From contig OX155961.1 of the NCBI GenBank assembly GCA_944548615.1, positions 310,001 to 374,000 on the forward strand: 64,000 nt of DNA, in the 5' to 3' direction. Both the position numbers and the translations under genes were made by a program. How positions within the stretch are numbered: position 1 is the first letter of the stretch; each line of letters opens with the position of its first letter. The notes beneath the pieces were generated by a model. It searched no databases. It was not told the origin of the DNA and was given only the letters and a program-made list of their open reading frames with translations. Source of the DNA: Micropterix aruncella (taxonomy: Eukaryota > Arthropoda > Insecta > Lepidoptera > Micropterigidae). Of this stretch, positions 52,420-63,399 are shown piece after piece.

Positions 52420-54340
52420 TGTAATGGTCAAAAACCATTACGGGTTTTACAAACATTAAAATAAGTAGTTACTGCCAAAATTAGATAACAAACATAACAT
52501 AACAGTAGTATAGGTTACAAGCGAATTTTATCGCATATTATGCATCACTAGCGATTAGATTGAACACGGGAGTAGAGGATCGCTAGTGAGATTATTTTTT
52601 TTTTGGCCTGAAGAACTCGCTTGGGAAGGTCGTCGTTTTGGTGCGGCGACCGGTTTCGCCTCGCGGCGACGGGCCGGTCGCCGGACTCCATTTCAATTGA
52701 GAGCGGCCTACCGTCATCTGCAAATAATTTATAAAGTCAAAGTCATCTCTTAAAATCTATAACTAGAATCAAGTGCGGCGCCGGCAAAGCATTCCAGCGT
52801 GATTTCCACATCCTATTTGGGCAAGTAGCTTATATATTCTCAATGTAGATTCTAAAGTAAACTCAATTTCTTTCTTTTAATTTGAAATATCAAAGTCGTG
52901 CAATATTTAGTCTTTCAGACGCACCTTGCACGATATATACGTGCTAACACGTTTTTCTAAATATATAAAGCCGTAATTTTGAGAATAAGATCAATGATAG
53001 ATACCGCCAGTAAATTCTAAAAGTGTACGGCGATCTCTAGTTAAAAATGGAAGCTGTAAAATAAATAAATATAATTAATAACGCACGTTAGAAAATCCTA
53101 TGGATTAAAACGTGGCAGAGTCGAGGTGGCACTGAGTTCTTCCCGAGGCGATTAATAAATCAAATAAATTAATAGAAAAAGCTAAGTCATAAAAAAACCA
53201 AATTCTAGATAATTATAGCTGCAAGTCATCGTCAGGGCACAAGCCTGAATATGTAGTATTTCTAATTTAAATAGCAGGGAAAAACTATAGACCAAAAGAC
53301 TACCGTCATTTATGCCATTGGAAAGCGTAGGTTACCCGACACCAAAATTGCCGAATCATTGTAGGGCAAAATAGGGAAAACCAAAATGAATAATGCTCAT
53401 CGAAACACGGTTAAAATGGAACAACTGTAACATACTCTCATAGAACCTCGAACGGCCTTTCGACGATCGACATATTAAATTAAATTTTCATAAATAATAT
53501 AAATAGTCAAAATCATATATCTAGATTCGGGAAATGTATTCGCAACAGGTTTATTGAAAATAAACAAGAAATATATGTCGGAAAAATATCTTTTATTTTT
53601 TTACTCATAATACTGAGGATCTATCACATTATCAGAACAGTTTCATTTTTTATTCATCATATAATTTCATTTCTATATAAATAAAATCGAGTTTAAAACC
53701 GTAAAAGGAAAGGATCGATTAAGATACATATATTAAATATTAAAATCAGTTTCAATAACATCTTAAGAAAATTCATTATAAATTCATGATTCTTTATCAA
53801 AGAAATAAAAATACATTTATTCATGTTGCAAGTTAAATTCACGCATATTTCAGAAAGGCTCAATTTAAATTAACGTCAAAAACTGCCGTCGCGTCCGCGC
53901 CACCTGGCGGCGAAACGCGGGCATTATTAGCACAGTGCAGGATTGAGCAAATGGTAGCAATCTTTGGTAACTAACTCGCCGCGCCACCGCAAGAGGGCGT
54001 GCGAGCGAGAATAATGTATACGATTTAGTAGGAGGAGTGGCTTAGATAATAATAGTTTAATATCCATAAAGGCCGTTCATCCCATAAGGGATGGTCAACT
54101 TGCCGTAGACTGGGTCAATAAGGGATTCTAATACCCCCGTGCCTGAGATGGACTGAGCTGACTGGCGCAAAATCCCGACACAGCCTACATTCCCCCGCCC
54201 CAGAGAACTTTTAAGCGGCGGAAGTACTCTGGCACTTGTTCGTGGATCCGAATAAATCTTCGCTTCTTCCGGGCTGGCGCCTATTATAAAAATAAATCTT
54301 TTCATATCGTCCGGAAGTGTATTGCTAAATAATAATTATT
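52420..54340. other. Interior of the Harbinger-like element
   Basis: No transposase frame found. Holds a GC-rich patch (52620-52690, TTTGGTGCGGCGACCGGTTT) and another at 53885-53995 with two CTCF-like sequences (CGCCAGGTGGCGC on the - strand; CCGCAAGAGGGCG on the +). The frame 54057-54305 (-) is unassigned. Confidence 0.4.
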
Positions 54341-54895
54341 GTATTCTAGAAAACTAGCTAATATATTAAAATTATTCGGGTCTCATGACATTTGTCCACT
54401 CGATATATTATCGAAGACAAACACGTGCGATCCCGTCGCGCTCAAGGTTCCTGATGACAAACTTAGCATGGCCGCTTCAACGCATTGATTCTCGCGTTAA
54501 ATCTCTTTGATGAACCGTTACTCAACTTATCGCCTAACGTCAAACAGCAATTTTAATGCCGTTGTAAAATTATCGCGATTATTAGTGGCTATACCAAAGT
54601 TAAACGTCCATCATCGCGATAATTAGCGGCGTTTTCCGTTAGTGTGGCCCCAGCATTACAGGATTAAGTTGTACCCGCGGCTTCGTTCGAGCTGGGAATC
54701 GACTTTTCGGGTGGGGGCGGGGTCACGGGTAGAAGGGGGGGGGGGGGGGGGGGGTTTGTCTACTTGCTTACATTTTCGATTTTGTCTTTATCTCTTTCTT
54801 CTCAAGTTTCGTAAAATGGATATTTCCGTCTTCATCTCGATTTTTTTAACGCGTTCACAATACTTTCCTTTGGGCCAGTAACGTAAAACTAAATA

Positions 54896-55495
54896 ATTGG
54901 GTCAACCGTGTACGTTTTTGTTTCTGTTAAGTGTGAGTTGACTTTTCTGTTTTAAAGTAACCGAAGCTATAGCGCTAGCATTGGTGTGTAAAGCTAGCCA
55001 TACTCTTAGATAAATGTGAAATAAAGCACAAATTACGCGACTAGGATTAAATTATATTGGTCGTAACAAAAGTGAAAGCAGCTGACAAACTTTGCGGCAA
55101 AATGTTATAAATGTCTCTCGTGTACGATCTCATGTGAATACAACAGTGGAAATTAAGCCGACATTACACGGAAATGCTCTCCGCTCACCTCTTCGCTAAG
55201 GAGGAAGGATTCTATGTAAATAGCCTTACTTTTACACACACAAAGAACTTATGTTAGTAAAAATATTTTGTGTGCAAGCGCCCTCCTTATGTCATACGCT
55301 GTGTTTTTGGGACCTAATACTGTAACAACCCATATGTGTAACATATTGAACTAGCTAAACGTTTGAAGAATAAACTAAACTTTTAGTTAAGCCTGACCAA
55401 ATTAAGCAGCGATAGTCTTCTGGATTGATTAATATTTCTACAACTGTTAAATATAATGAGGATTATACAATACAATACAATATGCCAGAGAGTAT
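54896..55495. other. Intergenic, no gene recognised
   Basis: No frame or repeat that I can define, other than a short TACAATACAATA run at the right edge. Confidence 0.4.
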
Positions 55496-55498
55496 GCC

Positions 55499-56010
55499 AG
55501 ACAGCACCTAACAGAAACCGCAACTAGAGCGGACATTCACTGTCACCATACACGCGGTAATTCCCTTTTATGCATGCCCCGAACAAGACTGGCAAAAGTA
55601 CAGAAGAGCTACTTATACCTTAGCATTAAATTCTATAATTTACTCCCTACCACTATCAAACAACTGGAGGACAAACAATTAAAAAAAACATTGAGGAGAT
55701 GCTGATAGACCACCCTTTCTATAATCTGACCGAATTCGAGGGCCATGACTTTACAAATATTGTACCAATTAGAATGATAATTATATATGTACTTTTAGTA
55801 TTTAAATGTAAGATTTAGCTTTAGTTTGATTATTTAACAATTTACTTACTACTTTGGATGTTAACATGTACAGTTTTTAGTATGTATATATTCGATTTAT
55901 TGACTATTTAAATTATTAGGCTTCTGCTTTGATTATTCAACTTTTTAACTGACTATTTTAATTATTGTGTTGGACACGACGTAAATGTAATGAAATGTAA
56001 TGTAATACAA
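55499..56010 (+). pseudogene. LINE ORF2 C-terminus and 3' UTR
   Basis: Translation HTRGNSLLCMPRTRLAKVQK, SYLYLSIKFYNLLPTTIKQL and, after a frameshift at about 55700, LIDHPFYNLTEFE. This matches the C-terminal block of CR1/Jockey-like LINE proteins (a T-R-x-x-x-x-L ... R-x-x-x-x-x-S ... x-K-x-Y-N-x-L-P). Then about 250 bp of UTR and a GTAATGTAATACAATACAAT tail. 5'-truncated. Confidence 0.65.
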
Positions 56011-56990
56011 TACAATCAACTACTCCAGTAGATAGGCATTCCTACACTTGGATGCGTCACAAAATTAAAAGCAAAAAAATTTATTATTAAAAACATAACT
56101 ATCGTGATAGTTGTCATGGCTGTAATATTATATTCAATATTACCTACATACATATAATCAAAATATACTAATGTGATTTAAGAGTCAGTGAGAATAATAT
56201 ATTAAAATAGAAATGCAAATTCTATGTAGAATATTCAACAAATATATATTTTATTGTCAATCCAGCAATATGCCCTAGTATTTAAAAAAATGAATAGATG
56301 TATAATAAATTATAAGAAAATTAGAATGTCAGCTATCATAATACCATTATGCTATCCAAATTCATTAATCATCAACATGGAAAATAAACTCAGAATTTTA
56401 AACTCCCTTATACCATAAATTGGGCTTCTTACCAAATCTTTTCAAATTTGTCCTCCCCAAGGCTTTTTATTTGCTCTGGAATCTTATTATCGAAGGACAA
56501 ATTTTTCTGAATAAAACTGTATCGCACTTTGCTAAGTCGCTGTCGGTTTATGTGGAGATTGGGTTTATTCCTCGTATCGTGATGATGAAAATAACTATTC
56601 ACCTTTCTGTTAGGTGTTTACGAGCGTACATAATATTTTGGTAGATGTAAGAAGAAAATACAGTCATTATTCCTGATTTTACAGTGTATTATTATGTATT
56701 TAAATTACCTATACTTTTTATATTTTATTATTATTTTACCTTATTTATTATATTATTATATTATCTTATCATTATTATATATATTTGAGAAATTTACATA
56801 TTATAATTAGTTAAACATATCTACTAAATTCATAATATAGCTTCTAACCTTTTTTTAAAAATCTACAAAATTACCTTTTTCTACAAAAATCTTTTTCTTT
56901 AAAAATTACCCTCTTAACCACTTATGTACGTAAAAACTGTATTTTCTTCATATTACCTTCTTGCGATGTAACAATATGTCTATTGTCTAG
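56011..56990. other. Intergenic, no gene recognised
   Basis: AT-rich. A 75-codon frame (56420-56644, +: FVLPKAFYLLWNLIIEGQIF) might be part of a LINE linker/C-terminal region, but this is not secure. The right part is like 47340-47640, upstream of the shared tail. Confidence 0.35.
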
Positions 56991-56994
56991 TTTG

Positions 56995-57125
56995 ATTACG
57001 AAAATTTATAATTGACCTTAGATTTGCATATTATGTGTTAGTATTACGTTGTAAGTAATAGTGTGTTAGTGTTAGTACGCTGAAAGTTTCTGACTATTAA
57101 AATAAAATAAAAATAAAATAAACTA
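56995..57125 (+). repeat. Retroposon 3' end with AAAATA tail, second copy
   Basis: GACCTTAGATTTGCATATTA, ATGTGTTAGTATTACG and a tail AATAAAATAAAAATAAAATA. Same family as 47640-47760. Confidence 0.6.
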
Positions 57126-57474
57126 AACGTGTTATTTATTTCTTTATTCAAGCTTTTATTTAGAAAATACAATACAATAAATGGCATCGTAACTACACAT
57201 TCGAAATTGACTCGCTTTCTCATCGGGTAAGGCGCAAACTCTTTTAAACAAAGATCGCCTCGTGGGAAACTCTGTTATTTCATGAAAGGTTTTTCCGTCT
57301 CGATTTTCTCTTAAGTGTTGTACCTTAGGGTGGTAGCGAAATTTTTCGTACAGCTCGGGCCATAAGATCCACTGCGATTTCGGGTCGGTCCAACTCACGA
57401 TTCAGCTCTTATTCAGTAGTGTAAAAGATACCCCGTGTAGGACTCTCGCGTCATAGGCCTCACGGCTGGTGGTT

Positions 57475-57960
57475 CGGTTTCCTTTGGGCATTGCCTTCCG
57501 ACGCTACTGGACGGTTTGCGCACCGTGTGGTGACAGCCAATCAGTTGTGCACTCTGACTAATTACTGAAGGAGTCAAGAGTCTATGGAAATATATTGTTT
57601 TCTAAACAACGGGGGTAATTGATGACCGATTGACATGCCACTCTTAAAACAACCTATCGGCCACCCGATCAAAAGTGGTATGGCGGCAAAGGACGCCCAG
57701 GTCCGCTATAAATTTATATCGAAATACCGCTTTATTACAACAGGTAGAGGGAGCAGCAAGCGACTTCGGCCCCATAACTAGTCGGCAGGATGGAGGTATC
57801 CGGAAGATTAATTCCAGAAGGAGATATATCCAAAACCTGTAGCCAGGGGGCAAGGTGACCCGCTGGGTTACTTTCCTAGTGCCTCGACGTAAGGCGTTGG
57901 ACTCTGGCGGGTTAGTAGCTCTGCTGGGCGGTAGTTTTGTATCGTCCTAAAGTCGTCTAC
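57475..57960 (-). repeat. Rep-A copy, reverse and rearranged
   Basis: Complements of Rep-A blocks: GACGGTTTGCGCACCGTGTG (57510-57530), CGGCCACCCGATC with CTCTTAAAAC (57640-57670), GACCCGCTGGGTTACT and CTCGACGTAAGGCGTTGG (57858-57901). A 150-bp unrelated stretch lies at about 57690-57840. Confidence 0.65.
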
Positions 57961-58510
57961 GCTCACCTAATGGGAGACAGAATGATTTTTATCGTTAAAA
58001 CTTCCCGGAGTGACGGGTTCGTCCATTGTAGTCGACATCTCATAGTGTACCATAGGGTTTTTCTCGAAGCCTTTAAAAATCGTGCACTGCATATGCCAGA
58101 GCTGTCTCCAAGAAGGGCCTTAATATTTTCACGGTTTTGTGCTGAATGACTCTCGCTAAGTGGGCTATTTATTCCGAGCAGTGCAGCCTTTTCGTCCACC
58201 AGATTACGTATGCTGCTCAATCGGGGGCTGGTGAAACCATTTCCGATGTTGGAAGAACGGCACTCCTTCGGAGTCAGCGTCTGTCCTTGATCTGGATGTG
58301 CACGGCTCATCAAATAATTTCGACGTTAGCGCGTACAGTAATCTCCGATGTGCTTCCTGCAGATTTTGAGGTACTGGAGCGCGCAGCAATTTCTAGGGTC
58401 CGTAGAAGTCGCGAGGTGGAGTACTTCTCTTTTATAGTCGACTCGGAAAGTACGAGGTTGGAGGTTGCGCTCGCGTCCTTTATTCGGTGAGCCTTAGAGT
58501 AAGGCAAGGA
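57961..58510 (-). other. Coding-like but unrecognised region
   Basis: Two - strand frames overlap: 58310-58507 (SKSAGSTSEITVRANVEI) and 57963-58313 (LSSIRNLVDEKAALLGINSP, RENIKALLGDSSGICSA). Base composition is more balanced than its surroundings. The amphipathic pattern could be a retrotransposon gag or ORF1, but I recognise no motif. A + strand frame (58146-58490) competes. Confidence 0.3.
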
Positions 58511-58737
58511 GGATGAAATACCGATTCCAAAGGCCTCTTAACCGTTTACATATCAAAATATTTTTTTAATTTATCGAAAACAAATAATTTATAAATTATA
58601 TTTCTTCCATGTTATTGATATTAGTCTTAATAACACCAAAATAAATATATTACCTAACAATATGTATAACGTAATATTTTTAAAAAAATATCGCAAATGA
58701 CCAAAGAACTCTGTTATTTTTAATAAATAAATAAAAT

Positions 58738-58858
58738 ATTTGTGGCGATTGCAACGTCACCGAAGCGTCGGGTGCTACAAATTTCACGCGGTAAATTCGT
58801 TTTCTATCCTATTTATAATGTCAAACAACCGCGATAGTCTTCGATTTTATATTTATGG
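58738..58858 (+). repeat. Penelope-like 3' end fragment
   Basis: GCAACGTCACCGAAGCGTCGG, CACGCGGTAAATTCGTTTTC and CAACCGCGATAGTCTTCG match the 3' end of the left palindrome arm. It shows the complete 3' terminal sequence in the forward sense. Confidence 0.8.
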
Positions 58859-59935
58859 CGACTTTTTCAATTTTATTTCTTTTAGTACGTATGATTTCTG
58901 AAAAAGAATAAGATAATCAAATGTTGGTAAAACTTGAAAGTTTCCACCCTAATGGACCACGGATACACTTATGTCTCATCAATTTATACAAAATGAAACC
59001 AATGTTCACCAAACTTGACGTACGTGTCATTTACATCACCGTTTAATAGTCGTATGCATTATTTTTTTCATATTCTACCGCAAAGCTTATGGTCCGCAAA
59101 GGTTAAGGAAGGAACACATACCGAAGCGCCGAAACAATACCCCACAGAATCAAAATAACATGTATATTAATGATTCAAATATAAATTTTATACGAATAGT
59201 TAGATGAAGATCGAAAATTCCATGTGGTAAAGTTATATTTAAATCTTATGACAATATGTGGAGAAATATAGATAAAATAAAGCCAAAATGCAGGCTTTAT
59301 AATTTTTAATGACATGGTTTGCCAATTTCTTTGTAAGTTGAGCGGCCTCTAAAACATTAAAAAACCTTCCAGATTTCATTACTGTTCCAGTGATGAAAAG
59401 TGAGTGAGTGAGTGAGTGAGTGAGTTTCATTAGTGATGAAAATATAACACTGAAGAACTTGTGCCGTCTGAGAAGATTTAAATTCTTTTAAACCGTTTAT
59501 CAATTTATTGTCCTTGGGGTTAAAATAGTTTACAGTGTTGTTACATGATTTAAATGGGTGAAGAAAACATTTTTTAACTTTATTACAGTTTTAACCACTT
59601 TATTGTCTTGACTTCACACAGCAAAAGCATTTTTGAACATTATTACAGATTTCATTCACTATATACAATTTAATTTCACTATATGCGATTAATTATGTAC
59701 AATTCACTACATACAATTCCAAATTCTTTGACAATTCAAAGAATTTGGAAATTCAACGAAATGAGACATTAAACACATTGTATTTTCTGCCTCATCTACC
59801 TCTCCCTCTATATTTAAAAGTTATGTAATTTGTAATATTTCAGCAATTCTTATCCTACGAAATGATGCTTTATGGGTTTACAAAGTGCTGACCGCTAACC
59901 CTCCTTTCTGGTCGTCAAAATAAGTAGTTTCTCGT
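58859..59935. other. Intergenic, no gene recognised
   Basis: Includes a (GTGA) tetranucleotide array at 59399-59425. Around 59650-59730, several variants of CACTATATACAATT repeat. No gene. Confidence 0.4.
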
Positions 59936-59940
59936 CCTCG

Positions 59941-60465
59941 TCTGATGGAACACATCAAAGCTGTTGAAAACGTTTAGCGAGAAAAATCGACGATAGGCGA
60001 AGACTTATTGGATAGCGGAAGTAACCACTGGATGCACTTTCAAAATCCCATTGTGCTATCCAAAGAACAGTTTTACTTTCCCCGCATGATCCGGGAAGCC
60101 ATTGAAATAAAAAGAATGCCTAACGTCAATAGAGACGACGGTTACAAGCTCTCTATTACGTGGAACCCATTTCTTAAAATATTTTAAATACCCATCGCCT
60201 AGCGCAAGGACAGAATACAGTGCATGTCGTGTGTACGACGGTTTTTTAAAATTCACGCTCGCTGACCCCGCCGCCCCACCACCGTATTTTGTGAAGTAAC
60301 AACAGTAGTTTGCCGCTTACTCGCAAAAAACGGATGACGATTGACAGTACTTTAGTCTACCGTGGACAATGGCGGCTGCAACTTCGCCGAAACATCGGGT
60401 GCTACAAACTTCCCGCGACAAATTCGTTTTATCCTATTTATAGTATATCACTAACGGCGTTAAAT
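59941..60465 (+). pseudogene. Penelope-like GIY-YIG C-terminal fragment
   Basis: Translation from LMEHIKAVENV, one stop, then LDSGSNHWMHFQNPIVLSK, EQFYFPRMIREAIEIKKMPN and DDGYKLSITWNPFLKIF with a stop. The UTR with GCCGAAACATCGGGTGCTAC follows and ends near 60465. Older than the 30-kb copies (many differences). The GIY and YIG strands are lost. Confidence 0.8.
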
Positions 60466-61115
60466 ATAAACATAAACTAAAAAGAAGATACTAGGAGATA
60501 AGAAAAGATAAATTAATTATGTGAATCATTACATGAAAAGCTCACCTATAGCAAAGAGAATGATTAAAAAGATATTAAATTAGCCAACTAATCTTATTAC
60601 CCGAACTTAATTAAAGCGGCTTCAAATAAGGTAAAGTAGTCTCGGCATATTATTAATCAGGTAATAAATAGGAAAAAAAGAATAATTTATAATGAAATGC
60701 CTTTGAAAAATGATAGAAAATCAATAACAATGCTCTAGAATGTATAAAGCATTTAATAACTTGTCGAAAATTAAACCTGTAGAATTGACGTCGAACCATC
60801 CAACAGCGCGATTTATCACAAATTTTCATACTGTCACATTACAAAAAGTATACTAGTATCTCTCAAAAATAAACAATCATCCGGCCTGGACAAGAATTTT
60901 CAAAGAGCATAAACATAATTTAGCAACTCGTCTAGTCTACTTTTTCCAAAGGAATATTTCCTGAGCTTTTCCATATTTTCCTTTCTCGAGCTTTTCCATA
61001 TCCCATATTTCGAATATTTCCATATTTTATTACAGCTAGTAGGAGCTAGAATTACACCACCGTTTGAATAAACCAATAATAGCGTGGAAATTACCGTCCA
61101 GCTGCAAATATAAGT
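60466..61115. other. Intergenic, no gene recognised
   Basis: AT-rich; imperfect repeats of TTTCCATATTTT/TCGAGCTTTTCC at 60950-61030. Confidence 0.4.
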
Positions 61116-61119
61116 ATTT

Positions 61120-61655
61120 TGTAACCGACTTCAAAAAAAAGGAGGAGGTTATCAATTCGGTTGAATATTTTTTTTATGTTTGTTACCTCAGAACTCTGCC
61201 ATTTACGAACCGATTTAAAAATATCTTTTTTTATTTGCAAGAATATACTTGCAGATTGGTCCCATTTTTATCAAAATCCTGTTCTGATGATGGGATCCAT
61301 GAGGAATTGAGGGAACTCCTCAAATATTATCATATGAAGTTGAAAATTTACATGTGGATTCAATTATGATGAGAATGAATTTATTTTTATGGAAAGCATG
61401 ACCTGATTCTACACTCTGGGTTGGCTCCCGACGAAGGAACTCCTCAACAGTCAAAAGATCAGACACGAAATTTTGTATACTCATTCAGTTATGATAGCCC
61501 GTTCTAAGTTCAACCATGACATGGCTGTTGCACCCAGAGTTGGCTCCAGACGAGGGGACTCCTCAACGGTCAACCGCAAAGACACGAAATTTCGTATAAG
61601 CATTCAATTATGATAGCCCTTTTTAAGTATCACAATGACATGACTGCTGCACTTA
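61120..61655 (+). repeat. Rep-D composite, forward
   Basis: A-rich start with GGAGGAGGTTATCAATTC, then GATGGGATCCATGAGGAATT and, from about 61400, two 125-bp units (GACACGAAATTTTGTATACTC and GACACGAAATTTCGTATAAG). Mirror image of 5540-6065. Confidence 0.65.
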
Positions 61656-62135
61656 AAAAAATATTTTGGAAATTGCTAATAAACCACATTGAATGGATTT
61701 CATTATTTTTTTTGCCAACTGATTCTTTAACTAAGCTAACATACCCAAAAAAGTACAAATTACCCCATTTTTTTTATTTACGAGCCCCAGAATTTCTTTT
61801 CTTTTAAATTTTTATTTATATGCTATGTTCCAAATAAAATTGCCTAGCTCAAAAAAAAATGCTTTAAAAACCTGTCCATTTAATCAGCTGTCCAAAAAGT
61901 ATTAGTCAGTATTTAATGACATGTGGTTCTTAAAAAAAATATACGATTTTTTTTATTTTTTTATATACATCTTGCTTAACGTGAGCCCCTAGGTTTCGCA
62001 TGCAGGTTCGAATCCGCTTTCACACTTCTGTTTCTGTCACTCTTGAAGTGAAAGTTGCCCTCATATTTTACGTCGCGTAATATTCACCCTGGAAAATTCT
62101 CAATCTTATTGACTGAAGTCACAGTTTTTTGACAG
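61656..62135. other. Intergenic, no gene recognised
   Basis: Contains GCAGGTTCGAATCCGC near 62001, a B-box-like sequence without a convincing A box. No tRNA fold could be built. Confidence 0.4.
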
Positions 62136-62136
62136 T

Positions 62137-62641
62137 TGACCCGAACATATCTATCAACGTGTAGCACGCCGACTTGGTGTATCACTATAAAAGGTAATTT
62201 CGTTAGTAAACCTATCAGGCCGATATCCATATGATTATCAACCCGTGCACGAAGGTGAAAGTATGATTGTCAACACTGCACGAGAGAGATCTCGCCAGGT
62301 GATTTGAATTTTGTCGCTTTATGTTAAATGCCGACCCGAAACCGCCGACAAAATTAAAAAAAATATATAGACGATCAAGTAGAAATTTAACCAGCATGGA
62401 ATAACCGACTATTACAACTTGCATTCCTAGACACTGAAAGTGGACAGAAGACCGAAAAAACTAAAATCAACCACTTCACAAAGTAGATGTTCATTGAACG
62501 TTTGAATGGATGTCGTCTATATTTGATTGATTGAGGTTGATAATGGTATGGATATCGGCCTGATACGAGTACTACTGACCACACCATCCATTGTGATATA
62601 CCAAGTAGGCGTGCTACACGATCGTCGATATGTTCGGGTTA
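62137..62641. mobile_element. Foldback MITE with about 50-bp inverted ends
   Basis: GACCCGAACATATC ... CGTGTAGCACGCCGACTTGG at the left pairs with CCAAGTAGGCGTGCTACACG ... GATATGTTCGGGTT at the right. A second inner pair (AGGCCGATATCCATA with TGGATATCGGCCT) lies at about 62218 and 62548. No frame. Superfamily unknown. Confidence 0.75.
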
Positions 62642-63399
62642 TCTATAAATCCGTAAAAAAATAGTGACCCCAATCAATTAGATCGATGAGTTTCGAGAGC
62701 GTGTAGTAAATGTGACATAACAGTGCTGCCACGTGTTGCTATAAAAACCCGGTAAGATAATTTTCGTTAGACAATATGGTGGGCCGTTACCTTAAGGGCC
62801 ACAAAGAATAAAAAAATACATATTAAAAAAAACACGAAGAATTAATTGTAATGAGACGTTATCTCTTTTCCTCGTAACTCACATGCAGTAGCGCGTATCG
62901 GCAAACAAGAAAGCATGATATTATTTGTTTGTATTGATACAGTTTGTATCATGTGTAGTGTTTGATTATACTGATACAGGCTTGTTATAATAATAGACGT
63001 GTAATTTTCGAGTTATAAACGTTGCATATTACCATAATATTAAAATGACATCACATACAAAATCATCAACAGATATAACAAAACATGATATAACAACAGA
63101 TATAATAAACTCAGTGTTTGCTGACTATTAAATTTATTTTATTCTTAAGTTCGTCAGATGAAGCTAAGCTAAAAATACAATCATAGGAAGCCATTTTACT
63201 CGGTGATTTAATTCTCGCAGAGGACGCTTTTGAGAAAAGAATTCAATTAGAGCCTTTTCACAGAATGCGAGGCGTCATGAATGAATTGAATTCTGGGAGC
63301 TTAATATATCACCAGTATTTGTGAGAATGGTTTTATTAATTTATTGTTCCGAATACGGAGTCTAGACAGTATGTTCGTATATTCTATTATTATGATTGA
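62642..63399. other. Intergenic, no gene recognised
   Basis: AT-rich; no gene or clear repeat seen. Confidence 0.4.

Larger units (their letters stand above)
51351..54655. mobile_element. PIF/Harbinger-like element with TTA duplication
   Basis: Ends TGCTGGGGCCACACTA (51351) and its exact complement (to 54655), with subterminal inverted phrases (CATCATCGCGATAA). TTA is duplicated outside (51348-51350 and 54656-54658). It carries a MADF-domain fragment, typical of the accessory DNA-binding protein of PIF/Harbinger elements, and a SINE inserted next to that fragment. I see no DDE transposase, so it is probably non-autonomous. Confidence 0.7.
50767..54895 (+). repeat. Rep-C copy with inverted ends, split by a nested element
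   Basis: The left part (50767-51347) matches Rep-C at 16.4 kb, including (GT)n at 50931-50958 and ATCATTTGGTCATGGCAAG. After the nested 3.3-kb element it continues from 54656 with a G20-like run (54737-54754). It ends with GCGTTCACAATACTTTCC (54853-54870), the complement of GGGAAGTATTGTGAATGC at the left end, so Rep-C appears to have terminal inverted repeats of roughly 80 bp. Confidence 0.6.

Noticed and set aside
53880..54000. CpG-rich promoter of an unseen gene
   Set aside because: No downstream coding exon or splice donor is visible; the patch belongs to the Harbinger-like insertion.
61980..62050. Possible tRNA gene with B-box GGTTCGAATCC
   Set aside because: No A box at correct spacing and no cloverleaf could be assembled; left as a chance or decayed SINE motif.
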